In this document: positions 37,377 through 49,439 of the stretch, in pieces
Position numbering within the stretch: the stretch's first letter is position 1
Layout of the letters: the number at the start of each line of letters is the position of its first letter
Assembly (NCBI GenBank): GCA_025403435.1
Contig: CM046354.1
Coordinates: 35,243,533 to 35,307,532 of the forward strand
Source of the DNA: Artocarpus heterophyllus
Lineage: Eukaryota > Streptophyta > Magnoliopsida > Rosales > Moraceae
Length of the DNA stretch: 64,000 bases
Direction: 5' to 3'
The notes under the pieces: model-generated
The model's database searches: none
Seen by the model: the letters and a program-made list of their open reading frames with translations, nothing else
Told to the model about the DNA's origin: nothing
Program-made: the position numbers and the translations under genes

Positions 37377-40300
37377 TCAAAAACAAAACAAATGCGGATA
37401 TAACTCCCGCATACCCGACTCTAGTTCCCAAGTGGCTTCATCAACCTCGTGATGCTGCCACACGACTTTCACCAATGGTATCTCACGACGACGCAAGCTA
37501 ATCACTTTCCGGTCGATAACCTGAATCGGCACTTCTTCGTACGTCGTATCCTCCTGAACCTGCACATCGCGAAACGATACTATCTTACCCTGCTCAGGTG
37601 GACACTTCCTAAGCATCGACACATGAAATACATCATGAACGTAAGAAAGTTCGGGCGAAAGATTAAGCCGATAAGCGACCACACCAACACGCTGAGTGAT
37701 CTCGAACGGCCCGATATACCTCGGCGCGAGCTTCCCACTCACTCCAAACCGCATAGTTCCCTTACGAGGCGACACCCTCAAGAGAACAAAATCTCCAACC
37801 GCAAACTCTAAAGGTCTACGTCTCCTATCCGCGTAGCTCTTCTGCCGACTCTGAGCTGCTCTCAACCGATCCCGAATCACCGCGACTTTCTCGTTGCCGT
37901 CACGAATCTCATCTGGCCCAAGAATAACTCTATCTTCCGGCTCGGCCCAACACACAGGTGACCGACACGGTCGCCCATACAACGCCTCAAATGGTGCCAT
38001 ACCGATACTCGCCTGATAACTGTTGTTGTACGCGAACTCCGCCAAATGCAAACATTGCTTCCAATTCCCGCCGAAGTCCAACGCACAAGCACGCAACATA
38101 TCCTCGAGAACCTGGATAACCCGCTCAGACTGTCCATCAGTCTGAGGATGAAATGCCGTACTGAAGTTCAAATCCGTACCCAAAGCTTCCTGAAAACTCC
38201 TCCAGTACTTAGCATTAAACCTGGTGTCTCGATCAGAGGTGATGGACAAAGGAACTCCATGCAACCTCACAATGTTCTGCATATACAACTCCCCAAGAAT
38301 CTTCCTCGAACACGTCGACCTAAACGGAATGAAATGCGCCGATTTCGTCAACCTGTCGATCACAACCCAAACTGCATCGTGCCGCTGCTCCGTCCTCGGC
38401 AAACCTGTGAGGAAATCCATCGTCACATGCTCCCATTTCCACCCTGGAATAGGAAGCGGCTGAAGCTGACCTGCAGGCTTCTGATGCTCAGCTTTCACCT
38501 GAAGACACGTCGAACACTTGGCCACGTACTCACGAACATCTTTCTTCATGCCTCTCCACCAATATTGTCTCTTCAAATCACGATACATCTTGGTGCTCCC
38601 CGGATGAATAGCAAACTGAGACCTATGAGCTTCGTCTAGAACGGCTTTCGTCACCTCGGTGATAACTAGAACTGTAAGACGCTCCCGAAAGTACAACGAC
38701 CCATCTGCATGCACGCTCCATTCCTCGAATTGCTCCCCGTTCTGAATCCACGACCAAATCCCCTGCAAATGTTGATCCTGCCACTGACCTTGCTTCACCA
38801 TCCGAACAAGAGCTGGAGTCGCTTCCACGTGATATAACGAAACTCGATCACCATCTTCATGATACAGTAGCCGATACTCACTCACTGTCGCATCCCTGCT
38901 CCAGTCCTCAAAAATCAAACAAGTGAGAATCCCTGAAGACTTCCTGCTAAGCGCATCCGCGACTACATTAGCTTTCCCGGGATGATACTGCAAAGCGAAA
39001 TCATAATCCTCCATGTACTCCACCCATCTGCGCTGCCTCAGATTAAGATCCCTCTGAGTGAACAAATATCTCAAACTCTTGTGATCGGAGAAGACCTGAA
39101 ACGATGCTCCATACAAGTAACATCTCCAAATCTTCAGCGCGTAGATCACTACCGCAAGCTCTAAATCGTGAGTAGGATAATTCCGCTCGTGAGGTCGTAG
39201 CTGTCTCGATCCGTACGCAACCACACGTCCATGCTGCATCAACACGCATCCAAGTCCACGCCCTGAAGCATCAGCATAAACCTCATACGGCTCATCACTG
39301 CTAGGAATAATCAACATTGGAGCTGAAGTCAACCGGTTCTTCAATTCCAGAAAAGCAAGCTCACAATCTTCATCCCACTCAAACCTGACATTTTTCTTGA
39401 TCAACCTCGTCAACGGAGCTGCAATCTTCGAAAAGTCCTTTACAAATTTCCTGTAATATCCAGCAAGACCTAAGAAGCTACGAATCTCCGCTACATTCCT
39501 TGGTCGTTCCCACTCCAATATAGCTTCAATCTTGGACGGATCCACTGAAATACCATGCTCCGAGATGATATGACCCAGAAATTTGACCTCAGTCAACCAG
39601 AACTCACACTTTTCTCTCTTAGCATACAACTGGTGCTCCCGCAGAGTCTGAAGCACGACCCAAAGATGCTGCTCATGCTCCTCCCAAGTCTTAGAATACA
39701 CAAGAATATCATCGATGAACACGATCACAAACTGGTCCAGATGCGGCCTAAATACCCTGTTCATCAGATCCATAAAAGCTGCTGGAGCATTCGTCAACCC
39801 AAAAGACATGACCAGAAACTCGAAGTGCCCATACCGAGTCCTAAAAGCGGTCTTGGGAATATCCTCTTCCTTGATCCTGAGCTGATGATAACCTGAACGC
39901 AAGTCAATCTTCGAGAAGTATCGCGAACCTCCCAACTGATCAAATAGCTCGTCAATCCTAGGCAAGGGATACTTGTTCTTCACCGTAACACGATTTAGCT
40001 GTCGATAATCCACACATAACCTGAGAGTCCCATCGTGCTTCTTAGCAAACAAAACTGGTGCTCCCCACGGAGATGTGCTATTCCGAATATACCCTTTATC
40101 AGCAAGCTCTTGAAGTTGCTTCCTCAATTCCTTCATTTCTGCTGGCGCCATCCGATAAGGTGCCATAGAAATTGGTGATGTCCCTGGAAACAACTCAATA
40201 CCAAACTCAATCTCCCGATGCGGTGGTAACCCTAATAACTCGTCGGGGAAAACATCCTCGAACTCATCAACCACCGGAATCGCTACACTACTACTCGAAA

Positions 40301-41969
40301 CATAGGGCTCGCAATCCAGGTTGGCAAGAAAAGCACAACAACCTAGATTCTTTCACCCTCCTAGACACGACTTCATGAGACGCTCACTCATTAACCAATC
40401 ACCACCACCCTGGTAAGTGATTATCGTCCCCCTATCAGACACTAGGGTCACTTTTCTAAGTTGGCAGTCCACAACTGCACTATATCTGGACAACCAGTCC
40501 ATCCCTAAAATCACATCATAGGAACTCATGGGGAGTATAATCAAATCACTTTTCAAAATCTCATCCCCAATCTTTATTTTACATGATTTACACATACAAT
40601 TTACACACACCCGCCCCAAGGGAGAAGTTATGACTAGGGGTTCATTAAACTCTTCTACCTCTAATCCCAAGGCATGTACAAAAGAACTCGAAATGAGAGA
40701 ATGAGAGGCACCGGTATCAAATAAAATGCGAGCTAGAGATCTAGAAACCAAAATCATACCATCGACAACCGCGTTACCAGTCTGAGAATCTGACCCTCCA
40801 GATGCCATTGCATGAACCTGCACTGGCGCTTTTCCTTTTCCTCTACCGACATTATTGGGTCCTGCATTACTCGGCCGATGCTGCTGAGATGGAGACGACT
40901 GCACACTACCTGTACTCGGAGCTCTATACTGAGGAACACTGCGCTGAAAATACTACGGCTGCTGCCCCCGTGCCGGATATGAGAATTGCTGAGGAGAGAA
41001 CTGCGGATACTGCAACTGCGGGTACTGCGGAGGCGGAGGTAGGGTCTGAGGCTGAGGCTGAGATGAACGACTGCAATCTTCCCCGGTCTGCGATCCAAGA
41101 CGAGCACTCCTGATCGGGAAATTCCTCTTGATGTGTCCGGGCTGCTGACAGAAATGACAATGAAAGCTGTAGGGGTTGCTGCGCCCGCTGCCAGACGAAC
41201 TGCTACTGCCACTGGTCGCACCGCCTTGCTTGCCTTTCCCCGGAGCTGGACGACTACTGGTGCTCTTCCTGCCACTCCTCTGCGGTCCTCCTGAAGCCTT
41301 GGCTCGGTCCTCACAATACTGCACATAATCATTCTCCAAGGAGATCGCCGACGACACAAGCTCTCCGAAACTCCTAAGCCGTAGAGCAACCAACTGCCGT
41401 CGAATAGGAGCCTTGAGTCCCTCCTGAAACTTGATGCATTTCTCGCGCTCCGATGCCACAGCTGATGGAGCAAATCTAGCCAACTCGTTAAATTTTGCCT
41501 CATACTCCCGAACTGAAAGATCACCCTGCTGCAATCTATAAAACTCAGCTGCCTTCTGGTCTCTATATCCCTGCAGAAAATACCGATCATAGAACAGCTC
41601 CTCGAACTTGTCCCAACCGATATCGCCACCGCGCTCCAGATGCTTAGTTTGTTTCCACCAGGTGTTAGCGCCACCCTCGAGCTTATACGCCGCAAACTCC
41701 ACACGATACTCCTCAGGCACACCGAGAGTATCCAGATGCTTCAAGATCGAATCCAACCAATATTCAGCTAACTGCGGGTCCCCGTTGCCATCAAAAGTCA
41801 GAATAGACGCCCGTCGAAATTCCTTAAAGAACGCATGCCGACTACCAACACTGGAGTCTTCTGATCTAGCCTTGGCTGCCATCTGCCGGAAAGCCGCAAA
41901 CATAGACCTCATCATGCTCTCATCATTTCCGAACTCGACGTCAGCAGTCGAACGACGTCTAGGTGCCAT
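37377..41969 (-). pseudogene. Gypsy-2 gag-pol, one frame with two stops
   Basis: One continuous frame of 1,531 codons from ATG 41969 to 37377, broken only by TAG (40955-40953, between gag and protease) and TGA (40355-40353, between protease and reverse transcriptase). Gag covers about residues 60-230. The zinc knuckle near residue 275 reads C-H-F-C-x4-H-x4-F, the last Cys being Phe (codon at 41120). The protease motif DTGA is intact (40718). The 965-codon part from 40274 holds reverse transcriptase (FIDD at its residues 187-190), RNase H (about 325-445), integrase with its zinc region (about 550-600) and D, D, E residues (about 618, 685, 720), and a chromodomain-like end (about 905-960, [16 protein letters not shown]). 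The TAG is private (Gypsy-1 has TAC there); the TGA is shared with Gypsy-1. Confidence 0.93.
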
Positions 41970-42059
41970 TCTCTCACTTTTGAAAACAAAATTTGGACTG
42001 TTAGAGGTATTTCATTGTCAAACCTATGTGTGCACAATTCCCAAGGTTCATAACCTTGA

Positions 42060-42071
42060 GCTCTGATACCA
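42060..42071 (-). other. Gypsy-2 primer-binding site
   Basis: TGGTATCAGAGC on the minus strand, complementary to initiator tRNA-Met, three bases from the 5' LTR end. Confidence 0.87.
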
Positions 42072-42074
42072 TTC

Positions 42075-44238
42075 TGTCACGCCCTGGAGTACGGGAGGTG
42101 ACGTGGCAGAATATTTAGATTAATTAAAAACGGATTTAATTAAAAATCGAGAGTTTGAGAATCAAATTAAATAAAAATTAAGAAGATTTTCCACCACATT
42201 TTATAAAAGAGTTTATAAATATTTAGCAAATAATAATAATTGAATAAAAACCGCAAATATGGGTTCCACAACCCACAACTTGTGCACACACATGGAGCTG
42301 ACAATATCATAAATACAATTACAGTCCAAGTACAAATAACGTTAAGTCTTACATGCCTTGATTAATAATACAGAATATAAATAAATTCTCCTATTGCTCC
42401 TGAGTTCGGTCCGAAGAATCTTCTCCAAACCTAAATGGGAAACCACCTAGATGGGGGAAATTTAAAACAATAAAACGTGAGCGAAAGGCTCAGTAGGACT
42501 AAGTTTTATAAAATAATTTAATGCAAAAGAACACATCATTATTAGAAGTTATCCATAGGAAACTTAAATAAATAAATAAATAAACAATTTGAGTAGAACC
42601 GTCCTGACACAGAACAGTCTACTCGTCAAATCAAAACACCGATTTACTTTTACCTAGGCAAACCATGATATCACCACCGTAGTGGCCCAGCTGGGTTTCG
42701 GGACCTGCCCCCAAGGTCGATCGCTACACGACCCGATCTCTGATATGGCATCATGCCCATGTGTTTATTATCATTATCATTCAAAACTCTATTACCGAGT
42801 GTTGTCAATTACATTTATTATGAAATTCATTTCAGATCACGGTATAATAAAATATAACCAATAAAACCATTTTCAAACAACCGTTGAAAACATTTTGATA
42901 GAAATCATTTTCAAAGCCAAATCATTTCAAAACCAGGCTACCAAAGAAATAGGATAGAAGTCCTACCTCAATACTCGTGCCGGTGCCCCACACCGTAATC
43001 TCGGTCCGCTATACGTTAGCTCCACGGAACCACGAACGATCCTAGATACAAACTAAGTCGATCAATATCTAGTTCGAGACATTCTATGTTACTAAATCAT
43101 TTCATGATGTCCTAGTGTGCCATTTGTACCTTTAAAATCATCCTATAAGGTTGGGATTTAAATCAGGGTTCAAAATAGTGAAAACGGGTAAAAATCACAA
43201 AATTTTCCATGCCTCGGTCGGCCTGCCGGACGCCCTGCTTCGGCCTGCCGAACTGCACAGTTCGGCCTGCCGGAAGCAAGGTTCGGCCTGCCGAACATTT
43301 CCCCAGATTCGGCCTGCCGGTCGGAAGAACACCGGCCTGCCGATCATCACTCCGGCCTGCCGAACATGAACTTCGGCCTGTCGAACTGGGAAAACCCAGA
43401 AATCCCAGCCACGGGTTTCTCGATTCCCAAAATCCAAATCTTGTTTCTAACCTATTTTTCTCAAATCCCAGGCATGAAAAACAACTATAGTTGATAGAAA
43501 AACATTCTAGAACATGTTTGGAATCATTTAAACAACATTTAAACTCAAAATCCTCAAAAATCCGAAAATGAGAAAAAGAGGAGAAAAATGAAAAATCTTG
43601 AATCCAATCCATTTTTCTTCAATCTAAGCTTAGATTCTAGTTGTTCTAAGTTCATTTAACTCAAACACAAGGTTTTCTAAGCTTAAACAAACTTAGATTT
43701 CAAAAACACACAAAATTGAAAATTTTGTAAAAAGTTTAGAAATTTCGAATCTAACCTCGAATCGAAGCTTCAATCCGCGTTCTCGGTTGCCGAATCACGT
43801 CTCCGAGCTTCCTCCTTGCTATCCCGAAGCTTGGATTCGAATTTGTTTTTCAAAAATTTTGAGAGAGAATTTGAGAGAGAGAGAGAGACTCACGGTGAAG
43901 GAGAGAAGAGAGAGAGAGAACCGAAGAGTAAGGAGAGAGAGAGGAAGGAAGGAAGGAAATAAATAGAGAAAATCGGTGGGCGGTTTTACTGTGCGAAAAC
44001 CATGTGCCGCCCACGGTTTTGCAAAACGGAGTATTTTTAACATTTTACAAATTGTGGTGTTTTAAAACTCAAAACATCATTTTAAAACAATAAGAAATCC
44101 TTCGAATTCATTAATTTAACAAAAACCAAAAATTCAAAAATCCAACCAAATAGTCTAATAAATGTTAAAACTTTAATTATGGCACACTAATTCATCATTT
44201 ACATTACATTAATATTAAATAAATTTCGGGGCGTTACA
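42075..44238 (-). repeat. 5' LTR of Gypsy-2 (2,164 bp)
   Basis: Nearly identical to the 3' LTR. It is 16 bp longer because of an extra 12-bp GA-type segment near 43865 and one extra GGAA near 43950. The near-palindrome array is at about 43211-43390. A candidate TATA element on the minus strand (TATTTATTT, 43966-43958) is followed by a CT-rich stretch; if it is the promoter, the palindrome array lies in the transcribed leader. Confidence 0.95.
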
Positions 44239-44242
44239 ATTA

Positions 44243-44846
44243 CACTACTAGAAATTTAATATTACACTATCCTAATTTAACGATCTTTTTTTAAAAACCC
44301 TAGTAGTAAAGGAGAAAAAACGCGGAGAGTTATGCCTGATAAGACAAAATCCGTCGTAGTAGGAGGGAAGGTCTACCACAATGATTTTTAGAAAAAACCA
44401 CCATGGTAGACTAAACTTTCCACGATGGTTTTTTCAAAAGCCATTTTGGAAGATTTACCTTTTTACGACGGTTTTTCCTAAAAATTGTCACGAAAGATGC
44501 CTTTAAAATCTTTATTCCAGCTCAACAATTAGACATGAATCATAAACTTAGCTCTCAAAAACACATCCAGAACCTCCCAAAATTGTAGTCACCATCCCTC
44601 TTTGGCTCCATCCTCCTTAATCTCCCTCCTAATTGTAAGTGTTTTCCTAGGTATATTTATAAATTAGTTTTGATTGTGTTGATTATTGATCAATGATTAT
44701 TGTTTTGTGGATATGATTAGTTATTTAGATATTAATTTGTTTTATAAATATGGTTTATTATTAAAATATGATGAGTATATGTAATTTGTGAAATTGTTTT
44801 TAATTGAATTGCATTATATATTATTTAAATTTAGGACTTGGGAGAT
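44243..44846 (+). repeat. CACTA left terminus and subterminal region
   Basis: CACTACTAG tip followed by about 250 bp in which ACGACGGTTTTTCC, CACGATGGTTTTTTC and complementary AAAAACCACCATGG words alternate. These are the usual transposase-binding subterminal repeats. From about 44530 the sequence is AT-rich leader without a gene. Confidence 0.75.
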
Positions 44847-45778
44847 AGATAGGAAATGGATGTAAGATTTTCAATTGTCTAAGGAATATGTGAATGGTGT
44901 GGAAGAGTCCTTGAATTTTGCCAAAACTTATGCCCATGGTGATAAAATTCTGTGTCCTAGTGTTCAATGTAGAAACCATACATCTTAGTTAATTCCAATT
45001 GTTAGAGGATATTTATTTCAAAATGAGATTATAAGTAGCTATCGAATGTGGCATTTTCATAGCGAGTCTAAGTTCAATCCAACATTAGTAAGTAAAGAAA
45101 AAGAAGCTATTGTGGAAGATAATATAGATGATTACGACAATATGGTTAACATGTTCAATGATTTGGCAGAACAATTTTTACACCGTCTGAATTTATTTAA
45201 GACAATGATGAATAATGCTATGATACCTGTATGAGGGGTCTACCAATTTCACCAAATTATCCACCTTGGATTATGGAATTTGAAAGCGTCAAGTGGGTGG
45301 TCAAATTTTAGTTTGACAAAGCTTTTAGAATTTCTAAGAAAGCTTCTATCAGAGAGTAATAAATTATTAACTAGTACGTATGAGGCTAAGAAGACTTTGA
45401 GCACTTTAGGAATAAAATATGAGAAAATTCATGCTTATGAAAATGATTGTGTTCTTTATAGGAATGAGTATGAGGATGAGAATTATTGCCCAGTTGGTAA
45501 AGAGTAGGGTGGAAAAAAGGAAAGAAGCCTAAAGACGGTAAGAATGGAATGTCGACGAAGGTGTTATGGTACATTCCACTAGTACCACATTTGAGGCGTT
45601 TATTCGAAAAAGCAGAGCATGACAAGAATTTAACATGGCATCATGACAAACGGGTTGATGATGGTGTGCTTAGACATCTAGACGATTCATCACGATGGAA
45701 GCTTTTGAAGCTAATCATCCTAAGTTTAGTGCAGATTCAAGAAATATACATTTCGCTTTGTCGATGGATGGAATGAAC
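44847..45778 (+). pseudogene. CACTA TNP2-type transposase, segment 1
   Basis: Starts with a transposase-associated N-terminal domain (near 44847, DRKWM then a stop, then LSKEYVNGV), with Cys residues of the C-x4-C type near 44952. It continues into the TNP2 region: GWSNFSLTKLLEFL (about 45298), TYEAKKTLSTLG, NDCVLYRNEYE, HDKRVDDGVLRH. It ends in the conserved SMDGMN motif exactly at the Copia-4 edge. Several stops and frame changes (for example near 44860, 44988, 45232, 45507) show it is dead independently of the insertions. Confidence 0.85.
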
Positions 45779-47786
45779 TGTTAGACACGTATGCTCTAAG
45801 GAGTAAAAATGTAATACGTTTTTGGAGACATTTTTATCAATAAAGAATTTATTCATAAATATACCAAATATTGTCCTCTTTACGTTCATATTTGTTGAAT
45901 GTATGATAAGCAAACAGTAGTCTGAGACTATCAGTCTAAACCTTAAGAGTTGGGCATATGATGGGATGATTATGCGGAAGACACAATTCTTAGGGTGACG
46001 GTCTAAAACATATGATCCGCAATCGAGGGAATAAAGTTGGGCACTTTATTCATGTAAAGATTGTTATGTTGTCTATATCCCTTTTGGGAGATGGTTTGTC
46101 TTGGCCATCGGAGTTGGACTCCGTGAATAGAAACATTGGCACGTTGTCATAGGTGACGATGTGTTGGATCGGGACATAAAGTAAATTGATTTGGATTAAT
46201 AATTCTGTCTTGGCAAATCGATTCACTTTAGACAATCATTTGTATTGTATCTTAATCCTGAGATGAATAATGGGCCCGTTGTCTCGACTTATGTCTTTTG
46301 ATGTACCAATGGGTGACTCCCACATCTCTATAGTGGCATGCATGCCGGTACGTTGGAGGCATGACTCTTGATAGCGTAGACTTGTTATTCATAGATATGG
46401 AATCCATAGCTCCTCTTTAGGAGTAATGATATCCTCTTATATGCGTTGTCCTGTAATTGGAAAACTGGAGCGCTCAACCATTTGGATACATAGGTGTAAC
46501 CGAATGGTATACTATCTTTGGATGGTAAGTTTTCTAATGGTGAGACAATGGAACGTAAGATAAAAATAATCGGGAAGGTAAGACAGAACTTGTCCTTAAG
46601 CCGATTATGGATTATCATATGGGGATGCGATACACTATGATATGTCATGGAGACTTAGCTACACGAGCTTTGTAATTCTATAAAGTTCGAGAGTGCAGCT
46701 CCAAGCTTTTAGTGGAGTAGCGTTGGAGTTGATAATTGTGAAATGTATATCTGGGATATTGGGTTTCATAATTATCATGAGCTTGAACTTTATAGGTCCA
46801 TTTTGGTCCCCTTTGCTAGCTCACAAAATCCTGTAACGACACGGCGTGCTTTTCCAATAATTGGTGACTTATGTCGGATTTATCAGATTGGTTTAAAATT
46901 TATAAGAATCAAATAATTCATGTCTGTTTATCGGTTGAATTAATTATGTAAAAAATTAGTTCAAGATGAACTTGTTGAATTATGGCGTTCGGATAATTCT
47001 TGTCTGTTTATCGGTTGTTTTAATTTTGGACAATTAGAACAAGATAAACTTGTAGAATTATTGTGAATTGATTTATTTTCTTAGAGATTATCTTGATAAA
47101 GTTTGTTTTGATCAGATATCTTTTCTATTGGGCTATTTGAATCAAAACTGAGACTTTATCCTTTAGAATCTCGGGTGGAAAATAAAAGATTCGCGGAGAT
47201 TTTTTCTCGGCAGTTCGGCCTGCCTATCAGAAAGTTCGGCCTGCCTATCACACAGTTCGGCATGCCGACCGCGACAGTTAAGATTACGCGTTTTTCACGC
47301 GTATCTTATCAGATATTGATCCGAACTTGATTCTGTTTCGATTTTTGAGACCTAATCTGATATGGACTGACCCCAAGGACCAATAGGTATAAAAAGGGAG
47401 TGAGTCTAATGATTTACTCAGATCAATTTGAGAGATTAAGAGTGATACTCTTCTAGTGAGCATCTGAAAACTCCCTGAGAGCTTTTGTTCACAAATCACG
47501 AACACTAGCTTTGGGTTCTCTCTATTGGTTGGAAGGAGAGTCACCGGTGGAAGAGCTGTACGTGTGAGCCCACACTCACTCCGGTTGTGGATAGAGAATA
47601 GCAAAGAAGACCAGCTGGTTGAGGCTCTTCTGGAACGTTACTTCTCTACACAGGTCGCGGAGGTTCTTCGGCACACTGAGGTTAGTAAGATCTGTTTAAT
47701 TTATACATATAACATGTCAAACTTGTGTTTTGGAAAATACTCTGATGAAAAATTTTAAAATTCCGCTGCGCACTTTGTTTCCAATA
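45779..47786 (+). repeat. 5' LTR of Copia-4 (2,008 bp)
   Basis: Starts TGTTAGACACG and ends CCAATA, so its terminal CA has become TA. TATA box at 47388-47396. The near-palindrome cluster at 47213-47272 has one 22-bp unit fewer than the 3' LTR. Confidence 0.94.
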
Positions 47787-49439
47787 ATTGGTATCAGAGC
47801 CGAGGTTTTTACATAAATTTGCAAGTTTGTGATCATGTTATATGCATAAATTTTGTGATCTTAATCTCTCCAATGCTTGAATTAAATTTTATAGAGAGAT
47901 GGCACTCTAGGTTTCTATATAATATATATGTTGTCATGGATTATATGGTGAATGTTTATTAATTAATTATGGTTAATTAAATTGTTGTTTAATTATTTAT
48001 TAATTAATTAATACCGGTTATGGTTCCTTAGAGGTTAGAATGTGTATCTAGGTTTTTCATGTAATTAGATGGCGGACTATCATCTCCGTCTAGGAATTAT
48101 TATTTAATTTTTAATTTGTAAGAATTTTGTAATTAAATAATTATTCAGAGAAGACGGAACGAGAAGTCGGAACTTAAAGATTGATGATGGCGCCTCCAGG
48201 TATTTCCTGAGTCTCTAATTTTATGTTTTTGAATTGTTGAAAATAAAATTGATGAATTGCATTAAAATTGTATTTTCTAGATTGAGGGTTTTCTGCTCGG
48301 TCGGCATGCCGGACCTCACAGTTCGGCAGGCCGAAGGTCACAGATCGGCAGGCCGGACGTACGGTCCGGCAGGCCGACAGTGGGGTAGAAATTTTGGTGC
48401 TCTGCCGGCAGGCCGAACCTTCATGTTCGGCAGGCCGAACCACCATGATCGGTCGGCCTATCATCCAGATCGGCCTGCCGACCGAGAGCAGCCAGGTGTC
48501 CAGAAAAGGTGCAATTTTTTGGTGCAGTTTTAATTTTATTTTTGGGATGATTCTGAGAAACATTAAATTTGGATATGACCGGAAATATGAAGTGTTTGAT
48601 TCATACGGGATTGAGGACTTGAAGATGGATATTACATGAAGAAGGATACAGCTTGAGGATTCAAGGATGAAGAATCGATAAATGTCTCGATTATTCTCTT
48701 GTAATCTTAGTTTTTCTATTCTCTAGGGTGGAACCATAATATTACGGTTATTATTATTATTATGCTTATTGCTTTACTTGTCTGCATTATAATATGATTT
48801 ACCATGTATATTGATAACATGTCATATAGAATAGAGAGTGCTGCTCATATTAAAATTGTTCATGCATAATTTTAAAATAAAACCTTGACTTCAAAAGATT
48901 GAGTGGGAGAAGGTTTTCGAAGAGAGAACCTAAGGCCTCCATCGTTGGTCCATAGGAAGAACATGGTGGTCCTGACCCTTAGGAAGGGATTTCTATCATG
49001 TACCAGATTGGATCTCTGAAAGGATAAGGTATTTTAGTATGATTTATGGTTGCACACCCCTAGGTGGTGATTATAAATCATGGATAAAATATTGAAACGG
49101 TGGTTATACACTCACGTTAATTTTATTATTAACCTCCCCTAGGAGCTCTGTTAATAAAATTAATGGCCAAAGAAACGATTATTAGTATATGCTGGATCAT
49201 ACGGGTCCTGGATGGCATATATTAATCAGGAGGGGATCCGTGTTCCTGATTGAATTTGGCATGACTCCCCTAGGAGCTTGTTGAATTCTGAGTTGGGAAT
49301 TATCATTGTAAGGTTGTGATATTTTCAAGGTTTTGACACATAAACACATTTGTATGATTTTACATGATTGTGTTATCTTACTAAATTATTATATATGTTT
49401 GCTTATGTTTGGTATATGATTCTTTATTGTAGATTGAAA
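47787..49439 (+). other. Copia-4 leader with primer site, palindromes and hairpin array
   Basis: The primer-binding site TGGTATCAGAGC is at 47789-47800. A cluster of near-palindromes (48299-48482) is better preserved than in Copia-1, with repeated GGCAGGCCG. The five-hairpin array follows at about 48960-49280, with the same arms and loops as in Copia-1. In the unit at about 49223-49248 the arms ATCAGGA/TCCTGAT pair perfectly, where Copia-1 has a G-U pair. No coding frame is recognised before the gag ATG. Confidence 0.8.

Larger units (their letters stand above)
35181..44238 (-). mobile_element. Gypsy-2 LTR retrotransposon, young (Tekay/Del-like chromovirus)
   Basis: Complete 9,058-bp minus-strand element with the perfect 5-bp duplication ATTAC (35176-35180 and 44239-44243). 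The 5' LTR is 42075-44238 and the 3' LTR 35181-37328. The primer site is 42071-42060 (TGGTATCAGAGC on the minus strand) and the polypurine tract AGGGGTGGAGAGT is at 37341-37329. The LTRs differ by two microsatellite indels (12 and 4 bp) and about 13 substitutions, nearly all transitions. This indicates recent insertion, on the order of a few hundred thousand years if a typical plant rate applies (inference). Confidence 0.95.

Noticed and set aside
37449..38639. Long plus-strand frames opposite Gypsy-2 pol
   Set aside because: Antisense shadows of the integrase and RNase H coding region, with no recognisable domain.
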